DNA from: Lichina pygmaea
Lineage: Eukaryota > Ascomycota > Lichinomycetes > Lichinales > Lichinaceae
Direction of reading: 5' to 3'
DNA: 64,000 bases
Assembly: GCA_963422465.1 (NCBI GenBank)
Contig: OY730174.1
Span: forward strand, 620,001-684,000
The notes below the pieces were generated by a model, which had not been told where the DNA came from, searched no databases, and worked only from the letters and a program-made list of their open reading frames with translations. Below are positions 1 through 12,000 of this stretch, one piece after another; within the stretch, counting starts at the first letter, position 1, and each line of letters starts with the position of its first letter. The position numbers and the translations under genes are program-made.

Positions 1-2834
1 AGATGAGGGAAGGAGTCCTCAGTGGAACCTCACCGACAGAAAGGACAACTCTCAAAAGAAGAGGTCCACCTCGACAGGCACACCCCAGAACCAGGTGGCC
101 AAACAGTCAGAGATGAAGAGAGAGGAAGTTGTTAACCCTCTGGAGATCCCTGAAGAGTACTGACCTGGGTATGATAACCTCTTTCAGGAAGAGACAACGA
201 CAGCAGCGTTGCCTAAGCACCAACCTTGGGATCATGAGATCAAGTTGCAACCAGGGACAGAGCCAGGATTTGGACCAATTTACCAGTTATCAGAGAAAGA
301 GCTCCAAGTACTTCGCGAGTACCTGGAGGAAAACCTGAAAAAGGGTTTCATTCAAGAATCTCAATCGCCAGCAGGATACCCGATACTATTTGCACCAAAG
401 AAAGACGGAAGTCTTCGACTTTGTGTGGATTACAGGAAACTCAACGACATTACCATCAAGAACTGATATCTGTTGCCAAATGCGAATGAATTGCGAGACA
501 GGATCAGCCAAGCTACAATCTTTACCAAGCTGGACTTGAAAGGAGCATACAACCTGATACGCATGAAAGAAGGAGAAGAATGGAAGACAGCCTTCAGAAC
601 CCGATACAGACACTACAAGTATCTGGTTATGCCATTCGGACTCACGAACACACCAGCAATATGTCAAGCATTGATCAACAATGTCATCAGAGCACACCTG
701 GACCAAACAGCTATCGCCTACTTGGACGACATTCTTGTCTACTCGAACACGCAACAAGAACATACCAAACATGTGAAGGATGTTCTACGATGCCTACAAG
801 AGGCAGGGCTCAAGCTCAACCTGAAGAAATGCGAGTTCAACAAACCGGAAGTTGAATTCCTCGGATACATCATAGGGATTGAAGGGATCAAGATTGACCC
901 TGAGAAAATCAAAGTGATTCAGCAATGGCCAACACCGACATCAGTTAAGGAAGTACAAGCCTTCCTAGGATTTGCCAACTTCAACCGACAGTTCATCAAG
1001 AACTACTCACAGATGGCAACTCCACTGACAGAACTCACAAAGAAGGACGTGGAGTACCGGTGGACGGAGAGACAACAAAAAGCATTCCAACAGCTCAAGG
1101 ACACTTGCGCCAAGGAACCAGTTCTCCTCAACTTTAAGACAGGCCAACCAACGCGAATCAAGACAGACGCTTCAGATCAAGCAGTGGGAGCATGTCTATG
1201 CCAACAGGCAGACGGCAAGTGGCACCCAGTTGCCTACTACTCACGCAAAATGTCACAAGCGGAACAAAACTATGATATCCACGACAAAGAGCTACTGGCA
1301 GTCGTCAACGCACTCGAACACTGGAGAGTGTATGTGGAAAGCAGTTCTGAACTCACCATTCTCACAGACCACAAGAATCTGACAACGTTCACGACAACCA
1401 AGAAGTTGAACAGACGGCAAGTCAGATGGGCTGAACTCCTAGGGCAACACAAGTTCAAGATCTTGTACACCCCTGGACAAGACAATGGGAGAGCAGACGC
1501 ACTAAGCTGACGAAAAGACCACATGGAAGATGATGAACGCCAAGGAACGATCTTACAGCAGGACCAGCAAGGAAACCTGGTACCTTGACCACAGATCAAC
1601 AAGCTCACGGCAGAAGACACTGAAGAACTAATAAGGAACTACCACGATAACCCAGCACATAGTCACCCAGGAATCACCAAAACCACAGACCTGATCCAAC
1701 GGGCAGGGAACAATGTTATCAATCTCCGACAACACGTCACAAGCTACATCAACAAATGTCTACTATGCCAGAAAAACAAGCATGGAAGACACAAGCCATA
1801 TGGAGAAGGACACCCGAACACGATACCGAGAGGCCCGTGGGAAGATGTGTCAATGGACTTCATCACAAAGCTACCCAAGTCCAAAGACCCAGTCACAGGA
1901 ATCACCTACGACTCGATTATGGTGATAGTGGACAGATTCACAAAATATCTAATAGCGGTACCATTCAAGGAAACCCACACAGCAGAACAGTTGGGACACC
2001 TTTTACTGGACAGATTGGTCAGAGACCACGGAGTTCCGATCACGATCATTACAGACAGAGACAAACTCTTCACATCCAACTACTGGAAGACAATCAGTGC
2101 AGCCATGGGAAAAAAAAAAAAAAAACCCAAAATGTCTACGGCCTATCACCCACGAACTGACGGCCAGACAGAGTGAGCGAACCAAGTCCTGGAGACTTAC
2201 TTACGGCATTACATCAACAAGACCCACAGCAATTGGGCACAATTATTACCGGTGGCACAGCTGGCAATCAACCAGCACAGATCAGACTCAACAAAGGAGT
2301 CGCCATTCTTTGCCAATTTTGGACGACACGCAAACATTGGAATGCCAAGCAGAGCTTCACCAAACACGGAGAAAGCACTCCAACATGACAAGCTCCTACG
2401 ACAAACACACACGATGATGAGGCATTACCTTCAAGAGACCTCAGAAAAGATGCAACGCCAAATGGACAAAAAATCGAAAATGGCACCTCAGCTGAAGAAG
2501 GGGGATAAAGTCTACCTCCTCACAAAAAATTGGAGAGTCAAGAAACCAAGAACAAAGAAACTGGACTATGTCAAGGTCGGACTATTTTCAGTCGAAGAAA
2601 GAACCGGACCAGTCAACGTCAGACTGCGACTACCGAGAGACGCTCGGGTACACCCAAACTTTCACATCTCAATGATCGAATTAGCCGACCAGAGCACACC
2701 CTTGCAGGAAACATTTCATTACCAACCAGAGGAAGAACAGGAATTTGAGGCTGAACAGATCCTGAAGAGAAAAGGTCAGCGATACCTTGTCAAGTGGAAA
2801 GACTACCCAGACTCGGAAAATACCTGGGAGCCAC

Positions 2835-3335
2835 TCAGGAACCTCGCGAACTGCCAGCTCCTCCTGCAGCAGTTCCGGCAGGAGCAGGACTGAACAGCTC
2901 GGCCTGCAGCGCGGACGCATCAATGACTGTCACCGACAAGTCTTCACCATCCGCCTCCATTTCAGCAACAAGGCACTGGAGCTTCTTCTTTGCTTGACCC
3001 TCAGCACCCTCAAGAACCTTTCGCTTTCGGGACACACGAGCCTGCAGCTCAGCAAGCTGCTCGACAAGAGCATCCCGCTTGGCCTCATCGACAGCCAAAT
3101 CCTTGCGAAGGTTATCCTGAGTCATGTTCAGCGACTCCCAAGAAAGTGACACACAGGACTTTCCCCGACGAGTGCACTCAGCGCACTTCAACTTATTGTT
3201 GTTGTCAGACATTCGGAAGCAGGGCTTGTGGTTCAAAACACAGAAGTCACACGGAGCAAGTGACACAAAGTTATGATCACGGATCTGGGCTGCCAGTTGG
3301 TTTCGGTAAGCAGAGGCACGTGATTTTGCAGACAT
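2835..3335 (-). CDS. Antisense Zn2Cys6-like coiled-coil protein of gypsy element A1
   Basis: Reading frame of 166 codons on the strand opposite to pol, between the pol end and the 3' LTR. Its last 59 bases overlap the end of pol tail to tail. Cysteines at residues 29, 32, 39, 51, 54 and 61 give C-X2-C-X6-C-X11-C-X2-C-X6-C, which fits the fungal Zn(II)2Cys6 binuclear cluster. A Lys/Glu/Leu-rich stretch (about residues 72-150) looks like a coiled coil. The start at 3335 is chosen because family B copies begin at the same aligned Met and because upstream codons run into the LTR. The nearest promoter would be the U3 of the 3' LTR read backwards. A regulator of the element or of host chromatin is inferred; no function is shown. 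Relatives sit in B1, B2, B3, A2 and, diverged, C3. Confidence 0.72.
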   Translation of the reverse strand: MSAKSRASAYRNQLAAQIRDHNFVSLAPCDFCVLNHKPCFRMSDNNNKLKCAECTRRGKSCVSLSWESLNMTQDNLRKDLAVDEAKRDALVEQLAELQARVSRKRKVLEGAEGQAKKKLQCLVAEMEADGEDLSVTVIDASALQAELFSPAPAGTAAGGAGSSRGS

Positions 3336-3506
3336 ACTCAAGAATTCATCGGGACGATGAATGAAGGAGAGGAGGGTAGTGTTACGACCCAGGGATGGGA
3401 GCCACTTATTTATAGGCAATCAGGCCGCGGGCCAGGCAAGAGGACACCATGGAAGTCAAGTGACCAACCAACAAGGGGTCACGTGACTGTCGAGACACAC
3501 ACGGGA

Positions 3507-3674
3507 GTCTCGACGCATGATGCATGAAGCATCGAGACAATCTCACCAGTCTCGACGCAGGGTGCATGAAGCATCGAGACAATCTCACCTGTCTCGACAC
3601 AGGATGCATGAAGCATCGAGACAATCTCACCCGTCTCGACGCAGGGTGCATAACATGGTGGGACTGTCGAGACA
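3507..3674. repeat. U3 tandem dyad array of family A (42-base unit)
   Basis: Unit starts at 3507, 3549, 3591 and 3633 (exact 42-base period); the fourth unit diverges in its second half. Each junction pairs CGAGAC with GTCTCG across about ten bases, so inverted half-sites recur. A further dyad lies at about 3690-3727, just before the TATA box. It resembles an enhancer or operator array; what binds it is not known. Confidence 0.85.
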
Positions 3675-3736
3675 ATCTCACCTGTCTTGACGTCAAGACT
3701 GTCGAGACAATCTTGATTGTCTCGACAGGCCAGCAC

Positions 3737-3780
3737 TATATAGTCCGGCGATAGTTCCCTTATGGAACAATCGTCTTCAA
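3737..3780 (+). promoter_or_regulatory. LTR TATA box and candidate self-priming segment (A1)
   Basis: TATATAG at 3737-3743. The octamer GTCTTCAA at 3773-3780 would fall in the first dozen or so bases of the transcript. It is the exact complement of TTGAAGAC, which lies just downstream of the 5' LTR in family B (21529-21536). Tf1/sushi-type elements are known to prime from their own mRNA 5' end. Confidence 0.55.
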
Positions 3781-3978
3781 CTCATGTTGTGATCCAGACA
3801 ACTAGATCTACTTCAATACAATCCTTTGTACGAAGCCATTGATCAGGTGTCACCACCACCACGTTCCACCAAACCCCTTCGCACTCCTTGACACTCCTCT
3901 CCTGCGAGAACCAACCCGCCTTCCGCCTCTCGCCCTAATCCTATACTCGGATAGGACGGTACGGTACAGACCGCAACA

Positions 3979-4161
3979 TGGGGCATCTGTATAAAGACCC
4001 CCAAAGAGCCCGGAGGGATTAGCTCTCCAGGCTGAACGCACATTACGAGCGACAATAGCAAGAGAGTTACCCCACTTGCTATTCATCTATTGAGTCCCTG
4101 CCCTCCTCAGTCGAAGACAGGACCACCCACATTCTGTGTGAACGTGGACTGGCCTTTAACA
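3979..4161 (+). repeat. Partial LTR of family C (C1)
   Basis: Similar, in opposite orientation, to 41068-41265 (the C3 LTR). It ends at 4161 with CTTTAACA, the U5 end of that LTR. The other part was cut off by insertion of A1. It abuts B1 internal sequence at 4162, so family C inserted into B1 first and A1 into family C later. Confidence 0.8.
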
Positions 4162-7029
4162 GGACAACTCTCAAGAGAAGAGGTCTGCCTTGACAGGCAC
4201 ACCCCAGAACCAGGTGGCCAAACAGTCAGAGATGAAGAGAGAGGAAGTTGTTAACTCTCTGGAGATCTCTGAAGAGTACTGACCTGAGTATGATAACCTC
4301 TTTCAGGAAGAGACAACAACAGCAGTGTTGCCTAAGCACCAACCTTGGGATTATGAGATCAAGTTGCAACCAGGGACAGAGCCAGGATTTGGACTAATTT
4401 ACCAGTTATCAGAGAAAGAGCTCCAAGTACTTCACGAGTACCTGGAGGAAAACCTGAAAAAAAGTTTCATTCAAGAATCTCAATCGCCAGCAGGATACCT
4501 GATACTATTTGCACCAAAGAAAGACAGAAGTCTTCAACTTTGTGTGGACTACAGGAAACTCAACAACATTACTATCAAGAACTGATATCTGTTGCCAAAT
4601 GCGAACAAATTGCGAGACAGGATCAGCCAAGCTACAATCTTTACCAAGCTGGACTTGAAAGAAGCATACAACCTGATACACATGAAAGAAGGAGAAGAAT
4701 GGAAGACAGCCTTCAGAACCTGATACAGACACTACAAGTATCTGGTTATGCTATTTGGACTCACAAACACACCAGCAACATGTCAAGCATTGATCAACAA
4801 CGTCATCAGAGCACATCTGGACCAAACAGCTATTGCCTACCTGGACAACATTCTTGTCTACTTGAACACACAACAGGAACATACCAAACATGTGAAGGAT
4901 GTTCTACGATACCTACAACAGGCAGGGCTCAAGCTCAACCCAAAGAAATGCGAGTTCAACAAACTAGAAGTTGAATTCCTCAGATATATTATAGGGATTG
5001 AAGGGATCAAGATTGACCCTGAGAAAATCAAAGTGATTCAGCAATAGCCAACACTGACATTAGTTAAGGAAGTACAAGCCTTCCTAGGATTTGCCAACTT
5101 CAACTGACAGTTCATTAAGAACTACTCACAGATAGCAACACCACTGACAGAACTCACAAAGAAGGACATGGAGTACTGGTGGATGGAGAGACAACAAAAA
5201 GTATTCCAACAGCTCAAGGACACTTGCGCCAAGGAACCAGTTCTTCTCAACTTCAAGACAGGCCAACCGACATAAATCAAGACAGACACTTCAGATCAGG
5301 CACTGGGAGCATGTCTATGCCAACAGGCAGACAGCAAGTGGCACCCAGTTGCCTACTACTCACGAAAAATAACACAAGTGGAATAAAACTATGATATCCA
5401 CGACAAAGAGCTACTGGCAGTTGTCAACACACTTGAACACTGGAGAGTGTACGTGGAAAGCAGTTCTGAACTCACTGTTCTCACAGACCACAAGAATCTG
5501 ACAACATTCACAACAACCAAGAAGCTGAACAGATGGCAAGTCAGATGGGCTGAACTCCTAGGGTAACACAAGTTCAAGATCTTGTACACCCCTGGACAAG
5601 ACAATAGGAGACCAGACACACTAAGCCAACAAAAAAACCACATGGAAGATGATGAACACCAAGGAATAATCTTACAGTAGGACTAGCAAGGAAACCTGGT
5701 GCCTCAACCACAGATCAACAAGCTCACAGCAGAAGACACTGAAGAACTAATAAGAAACTATCACAATAATCCAGCACATAGTCACCCAGGAATCTCCAAG
5801 ACCACAGACCTTATGCAACAGGCAGGGAACAATATCATTAACCTCTGACAACATATCACAAACTACATCAGCAAGTGTCTACTATGCCAGAAAAACAAAC
5901 ATGGAAGACATAAGCTATACGGAGAAGGACATCTGAACACAATACCAAGAGGTCTGTGGGAAGACATGTCAATAGACTTCATCACAAAGCTACCCAAGTC
6001 CAAAGACCCAGTCACAGGAATCACCTACGACTTGATTATGGTGATAGTGGACAGATTCACAAAATATCTAATAGCAGTACTATTCAAGAAGACCCACACA
6101 GCAGAACAGTTGGGATACCTCTTACTGGACAGATTGGTCAGAGACCACGGAGTTCTGATCATGATTATTACAGACAGAGACAAACTCTTCACATCCAACT
6201 ACTGGAAGACAATCAGTGCAGCCATAGGAACAAAACCTAAAATGTCTACAGTCTATCACCCATGAACTGACAGCCAGACAGAGCAAGCAAACCAAGTCCT
6301 GGAGACTTACTTACAGTATTACATCAACCAGACCCACAGCAATTGGGTACAGTTATTACTGGTGGCACAGCTGGCAATCAACCAGCACAGATCAGACTCA
6401 ACAAAGGAATCACTATTTTTTGCTAATTTTGGACAATATACGAACATCAGGATGCCAAGCAGAGCTTCACCAAACACAGAGAAAGTACTCCAACATGACA
6501 AGCTCCTACGACAAACACACACAATGATGAGGCACTACCTTCAAGAGACCTCAGAAAGAATACAACATCAAATAGACAAGAAATCAAAAATAGTACCTCA
6601 GCTAAAGAAGGGGGATAAAGTCTACCTCCTCACAAGAAATTGGAAAACAAAGAAACCAAAAACAAAGAAACTTGACAACATCAAGGTCAGACTATTTTCA
6701 GTCAAAGAAAAAACAGGACCAGTCAACATCAAGATACAACTACCAAGGGATGCCAGAGTCCATCCAAACTTTCATATATCAATGATTGAACCAGCCGACC
6801 AGAGCACACCCTTGCAGGAAACATTCCATTACCAACCCAAAGAAGAACAAGAGTTCGAAGTTGAACAGATCCTGGCTAGGAAAGGTCAGCAATACCTTGT
6901 CAAGTGGAAAGGATACCCAGACTCGGAAAATACCTGGGAACCACTCAAGAACCTCGCAAACTGCCAGCTTTTTCTGTGACAGTTTTGGCAGGAGTAGGAC
7001 TGAACAGCTCAGCCTGCAGGAGAGACATG

Positions 7030-7450
7030 TCAATAACTGATCAAGTCAAATCCTTGCCATCTGACTCTATCTCTTTCACCAAGCACTGAAGCTTCTGCCT
7101 TGCACAGACCTTGGCGCCCTCCAACACCTTTCACTTCTGAGACAGACAAGCCTGCACTGTGGCAAGTTGTTCAAAGAGTGTGTCACGTGTTACCTTGTCA
7201 GTGGCTACATCCTCACAGAGGTTGTCCCGGGACATGTTCAGAGATTCCCAGGACACAGAGACACAAGACCTTCTGCGCTGAGTGCACGCAGTATATTTCA
7301 ACTTATCATCTTCTCCTGACATCTGGAAGCACAGATGATCACGAAGAACACAAAAGTCGCAGGGTGTATGTGAAACAAAACCCTGATTGTGGATTTGAGT
7401 AGCAAGCTAAGTTCGGCTAACAGTCACATGTGACTTTGGAGGTATGGCTG
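7030..7450 (-). pseudogene. Remnant of the antisense Zn2Cys6-like frame in B1
   Basis: Opposite-strand sequence closely similar to 26419-26823, including the CVSVSWESLNMSRDN stretch after the cysteine cluster. Decayed fossil, placed between the end of pol and the LTR as in the other copies. Confidence 0.7.
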
Positions 7451-7488
7451 GATTTCATCAAGATGATGAAAGATGGAGAGGAGGATAG

Positions 7489-8032
7489 TGTTACAACCCA
7501 GGAGGAACACAGTCTTTATATACTCACAGGAAGCAGCAGACAGGATACTGGACAGAAGTACTAGGCAGCGTGACACGGGAACCAGTCACGTGACTGGCAA
7601 GACAAACCAGAGAGTGCTCGCCGCAGTATGCATATGCATGAAAAGTGAGCAAAGTGAGCAGAGCTCACCCAGCTCACTGCAGCATGCATGAACAAGTGAG
7701 CAAAGTGAGCAGAGCTCACCCAGCTCACCGCAGCGTGCATGAACCATGAGCAAAGTGAGCAGAGCTCACTATGCTCACAAACTGGGCACTATATAGTCCG
7801 GCGATAGTTCTCTTATAGAACAATCGTCTTCAACTCATGTTGTGATCCAGACAACTAGATCTACTTCAATACAATCCTTTTGTACGAAGCTGTTGATCAG
7901 GTGTCACCACCACCACATTCCACCAAACCCCTTCACACTCCTTGACACTCCTCTCCTGCGAGAACCAACCTGCCTTCCACCTCTCGCCCTAATCCTATAC
8001 TCAGATAGGACAGTACAGTACAGACTGCAACA
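7489..8032 (+). repeat. 3' LTR of B1 (544 bases)
   Basis: TGTTACAACCC to CTGCAACA. Carries a 50-base tandem array (about 7647-7790), a TATATAG box near 7792 and the family B U5. Confidence 0.92.
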
Positions 8033-8068
8033 GTTCTGCCAAGCTCTAGCTATTCTGACTTCAACATG
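8033..8068 (+). mobile_element. 36-base slice of LINE L1 between two LTR elements
   Basis: Matches the LINE reverse transcriptase region (compare 38898-38933) and continues at 14495. It ends in ACATG (8064-8068), repeated at 14495-14499: the 5-base target duplication of B2. Confidence 0.9.
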
Positions 8069-8612
8069 TGTTGTGGTCTGTACTGTACTGTCCTATCTGA
8101 GTATAGGATTAGGGCAAGAGGTGGAAGGCGGGTTGGTTCTCGCAGGAGAGGAGTGTCAAGGAGTGCGAAGGGGTTTGGTGGAACATGGTGGTGGTGACAC
8201 CTGATCAACGGCTTCGTACAAAAGGATTGTATTGAAGTAGATCTAGTTGTCTGGATCACAACATGAGTTGAAGACAATCATTCCATAGGGGAACTATCGC
8301 CAGACTATATAGTGCCCAGTTTGTGAGCAGAGTGAGCTCTGCTCACTTTGCTCACTTTTCATGCACACTGCGGTGAGCTGGGTGAGCTCTGCTCACTTTG
8401 CTCACTTTTCATGCACGCTGCGGCAAGCTGGGTGAGCTCTGCTCACTTTGCTCACTTGTTTGTGCATATGCATGCTGCGGTGAGCACCCTCTGGTTTGTC
8501 TCACCGGTCACATGACTGGTTCCCATGTCACGCTGTCTGGTACTTCTGTCCAGTATCCTGTCTGCTGCTTTCTGTGAGTATATAAAGACTGTGTTCCTCC
8601 TGGGTCATAACA
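8069..8612 (-). repeat. 3' LTR of B2
   Basis: 544 bases, TGTTGTGGTCTG to GGTCATAACA in window orientation, with the 50-base dyad array at about 8322-8465. Confidence 0.93.
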
Positions 8613-8778
8613 CTATCCTCCTCTCCATCTTTCATCATCTTGATGAAATCTGGTCATACCTCCAAAGTCATGTGCGACTGTTAGCCGAACCCAGCTGGCT
8701 GCTCAAATCCACAATCAGGGTTTTGTTTCACGTACGCCCTGCGACTTTTGTGTTCTCTGTGGTCATCTGTGCTTCCAG

Positions 8779-9060
8779 ATGCTGGGAGAAGACAATAAGT
8801 TGAAATGTGCTACGTGCACTCAGCACGGAAGGTCTTGTGTCTCTGTGTCCTGGGAATCTTTGAACATGTCCCGGGACAACCTCTGTGAGGATGTTGCCGC
8901 TGACAAGGCAACACGCGATGCACTCTTTGAACAACTTGCCACAGTGCAGGCTTGTCTGTCTCGGAAACAAAAGGTGTTGGAGGGCGCCGAGGTCTGTGCG
9001 AGGCAGAAGCTTCAGTGCTTGGTGAAAGAGATGGAGTCAGATGGCAAGGATTTGACTTGA
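8779..9060 (+). pseudogene. Antisense Zn2Cys6-like frame remnant in B2
   Basis: Open stretch of 93 codons on the strand opposite to pol. It contains the second half of the cysteine cluster (CATCTQHGRSC, that is C-X2-C-X6-C) and a coiled-coil-like C-terminal part ending QKLQCLVKEMESDGKDLT. The first cysteine group is readable just upstream in a different frame. Fossil copy of the frame intact in A1. Confidence 0.72.
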
Positions 9061-12000
9061 TCAGTTATTGACACATCCCTTCTGCAGGCTGAGCTGTTCA
9101 GTCCTGCTCCTGCCAAAACTGTCGCAGAAGAAGCTGGCAGTTCACGAGGTTCTTGAGTGGTTCCCAGGTATTTTCTGAGTCTGGGTATCCTTTCCACTTG
9201 ACAAGGTATTGCTGACCTTTTCTAGCCAGGATCTGTTCAACCTCAAACTCTTGTTCTTCAGGTTGGTAATGGAATGTTTCCTGCAAGGGTGTGCTCTGGT
9301 CAGCTGGTTCAATCATTGATATATGAAAGTTTGGATGGACTCTGGCATCCCTTGGTAGTTGTATCTTGATGTTGACTGGTCCTGTTTTTTCTTCAACTGA
9401 AAATAGTCCGACCTTGATGTTGTCAAGTTTCTTTGTCTTTGGTTTCTCTGTTTTCCAATTTCTTGTAAGGAGGTAGACTTTATCCCCCTTCTTTAGCTGA
9501 GGTGCTATTTTTGATTTCTTGTCTATTTGATGTTGTATTCTTTCTGAGGTCTCTTGAAGGTAGTGCCTCATCATTGTGTGTGTTTGTCGTAGGAGCTTGT
9601 TATGTTGGAGTGCTTTCTCCGTGTTTGGTGAAGCTCTGCTTGGCATCCCGATGTTCGCATGTCATCCAAAATTGGCAAAAAATAGCGATTCCTTTGTTGA
9701 GTCTGATCTGTGCTGGTTGATTGCCAGCTGTGCCACTGGTAATAACTGTACCCAATTGCTGTGGGTCTGGTTGATGTAATGCTGTAAGTAAGTCTCCAGG
9801 ACTTGGTTTGCTTGCTCTGTCTGGCTGTCAGTTTGTGGGTGATAGGCTGTAGATATTTTGGGTTTTGTTCCCATGGCTGCACTGATTGTCTTCCAGTAGT
9901 TGGATGTGAAGAGTTTGTCTCTGTCTGTAATGATCGTGATCAGAACTCCGTGGTCTCTGACCAATCTGTCCAGTAAAAGGTGTCCCAACTGTTCTGCTGT
10001 GTGGGTCTTCTTGAATAGTACCACTATTAGATATTTTGTGAATCTGTCCACCATCACTATAATCAAGTTGTAGGTGATTCCTGTGACTGGGTCTTTGGAC
10101 TTGGGTAGCTTTGTGATGAAGTCTATTGACATGTCTTCCCACAGGCCTCTCAGTATTGTGTTCGGGTGTCCTTCTCTGTATGGCTTGTGTCTTCCATGTT
10201 TGTTTTTCTGGCATAGTAGACACTTGCTGATGTAGTTTGTGACATGTTGTCAGAGGTTAATGACATTGTTCTCTGCCTGTTGGATAAGGTCTGTGGTCTT
10301 GGAGATTCCTGGGTGACCATGTGCTGAATTATCGTGGTAGTTCCTTATTAGTTCTTTAGTGTCTTCTGCTGTGAGCTTGTTGATCTGTGGTTAAGGTACC
10401 AGGTTTCCTTGCTGGTCCTGCTGTAAGATCATTCCTTGGTGTTCATCATCTTCCATGTGGTCTTTTTGTCAGCTTAGTACGTCTGCTCTCCTGTTGTCTT
10501 GTCCAGGGGTGTACAAGATCTTGAACTTGTGTTGCCCTAGGAGTTCAGCCTATCTGACTTGCTGTCTGTTCAGCTTCTTGGTTGTCATGAATGTTGTCAG
10601 ATTCTTGTGGTCTGTGAGAACAGTGAGTTCAGAACTGCTTTCCGTATACACTCTCCAGTGTTCGAGTGCGTTGACAACTGCCAGTAGCTCTTTATCGTGG
10701 ATATCATAGTTTTGTTCTGCTTGTGTCATTTTTTGTGAGTAGTAGGCAACTGGGTGCCACTTGCTGTCTGCCTGTTGGCATAGACATGCTCCCACTGCCT
10801 GATCTGAAGCGTCTGTCTTGATTTGTGTTGGTTGGCCTGTCTTGAAGTTGAGGAGAACTGGTTCCTTGGCACAAGTGTCCTTGAGCTGTTGGAATGCTTT
10901 TTGTTGTCTCTCTGTCCACCAGTACTCCATGTTCTTCTTTGTGAGTTCTGTTAGTGGTGTTGCCATCTGTGAGTAGTCCTTAATGAACTGTCAGTTGAAG
11001 TTGGCAAATCCTAGGAAGGCTTGTACTTCCTTAACTGACATCAGTGTTGGCCATTGCTGAATCACTTTGATTTTCTCAGGGTCAATCTTGATCTCTTCAA
11101 TCCCTATAACATATCTGAGGAATTCAACTTCCAGTTTGTTGAACTCACATTTCTTTGGGTTGAGCTTGAGCCCTGCCTGTTGTAGGCATCGTAGAACATC
11201 CTTCACATGTTTGGTATGTTCCTGTTGCGTGTTTGAGTAGACAAGAATGTTGTCCAGGTAGGTGATAGCTGTTTGGTCCAGGTGTGCTCTGATGATGTTG
11301 TTGATCAATGCTTGACATGTTGCTGGTGTGTTTGTGAGTCTGAATAGTATAACCAGATACTTGTAGTGTCTGTATCAGGTTCTGAAGGCTGTCTTCCATT
11401 CTTCTCCTTCTTTCATGCGTATCAGGTTGTATGCTTCTTTCAAGTCCAGCTTGGTAAAGATTGTAGCTTGGCTGATCCTGTCTCACAATTCGTTCACATT
11501 TGGCAACAGATATCAGTTCTTGATGGTAATGTTGTTGAGTTTCCTGTAATCCACACAAAGTTGAAGACTTCTGTCTTTCTTTGGTGCAAATAGTATCGGG
11601 TATCCTGCTGGCGATTGAGATTCTTGAATGAAACCTTTTTTCAGGTTTTCCTCCAGGTACTCGCGAAGTACTTGGAGCTCTTTCTCTGATAACTGGTAAA
11701 TTGGTCCAAATCCTGGCTCCATCCCTGGTTGCAACTTGATCTCATAATCCCAAGGTTGGTGCTTAGGCAACACTGCTGTTGTTGTCTCTTCCTGAAAGAG
11801 GTTATCATACCCAGGTCAGTACTCTTCAGGGATCTCCAGAGGGTTAATAACTTCCTCTCTCTTCATCTCTGACTGTTTGGCCATCTGGTTCCGGAGTGTG
11901 CCTGTCAAGGCAGACCTCTTCTCTTGAGAGTTGTCCTTTCTGTCAGTGAGGTTCCACTGAGGACTCCTTCCCTCATCTGTCCACACCTTCTGTGGCTGGT

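Larger units (their letters stand above)
1..3978 (+). mobile_element. Gypsy chromovirus fossil A1 (family A), cut by the window start
   Basis: LTR retrotransposon of the Ty3/gypsy chromovirus group. Seen in order: end of the protease/linker region (1-170), reverse transcriptase (about 209-1000, with the YLDD box near 720), RNase H (about 1150-1510), integrase (about 1620-2200) and a C-terminal chromodomain (about 2750-2860, motif [16 protein letters not shown]). An opposite-strand reading frame, a purine-rich tract (about 3363-3379) and the 3' LTR follow. The 5' part lies outside the window. The element is broken, with a handful of interruptions, but is the least decayed family A or B copy here and keeps many CpG sites. 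It sits inside a family C LTR (3979-4161), so it is younger than that LTR. Confidence 0.93.
3380..3978 (+). repeat. 3' LTR of A1 (599 bases)
   Basis: Starts TGTTACGACCC and ends ACCGCAACA (TG...CA). U3 holds a 42-base tandem array. A TATA box (TATATAG) lies at 3737-3743, and R/U5 is shared almost unchanged with family B LTRs. The matching LTR of A2 is 56507-57108. Confidence 0.93.
4162..8032 (+). mobile_element. Gypsy chromovirus fossil B1 (family B), 5' part outside the window
   Basis: Same internal layout as A1: reverse transcriptase about 4325-5100, RNase H about 5240-5630, integrase about 5740-6280, chromodomain about 6850-6960, opposite-strand frame remnant about 7030-7450, 3' LTR 7489-8032. 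Heavily broken, many interruptions; differences from A1 are mostly C/T and G/A. Its right end lies in LINE L1, 36 bases from B2 in the other orientation. B1 and B2 therefore form a huge inverted repeat. Confidence 0.92.

Noticed and set aside
2835-3335. Idea that the antisense frame is a captured single host transcription factor gene
   Set aside because: It sits at the same place in three element families and several copies, so it is part of the elements; an ancient host origin remains possible.
3507-3674. Evenly spaced repeats that could suggest a CRISPR array
   Set aside because: The units are continuous 42-base tandem repeats inside an LTR U3, with no unique spacers, in a fungal genome.
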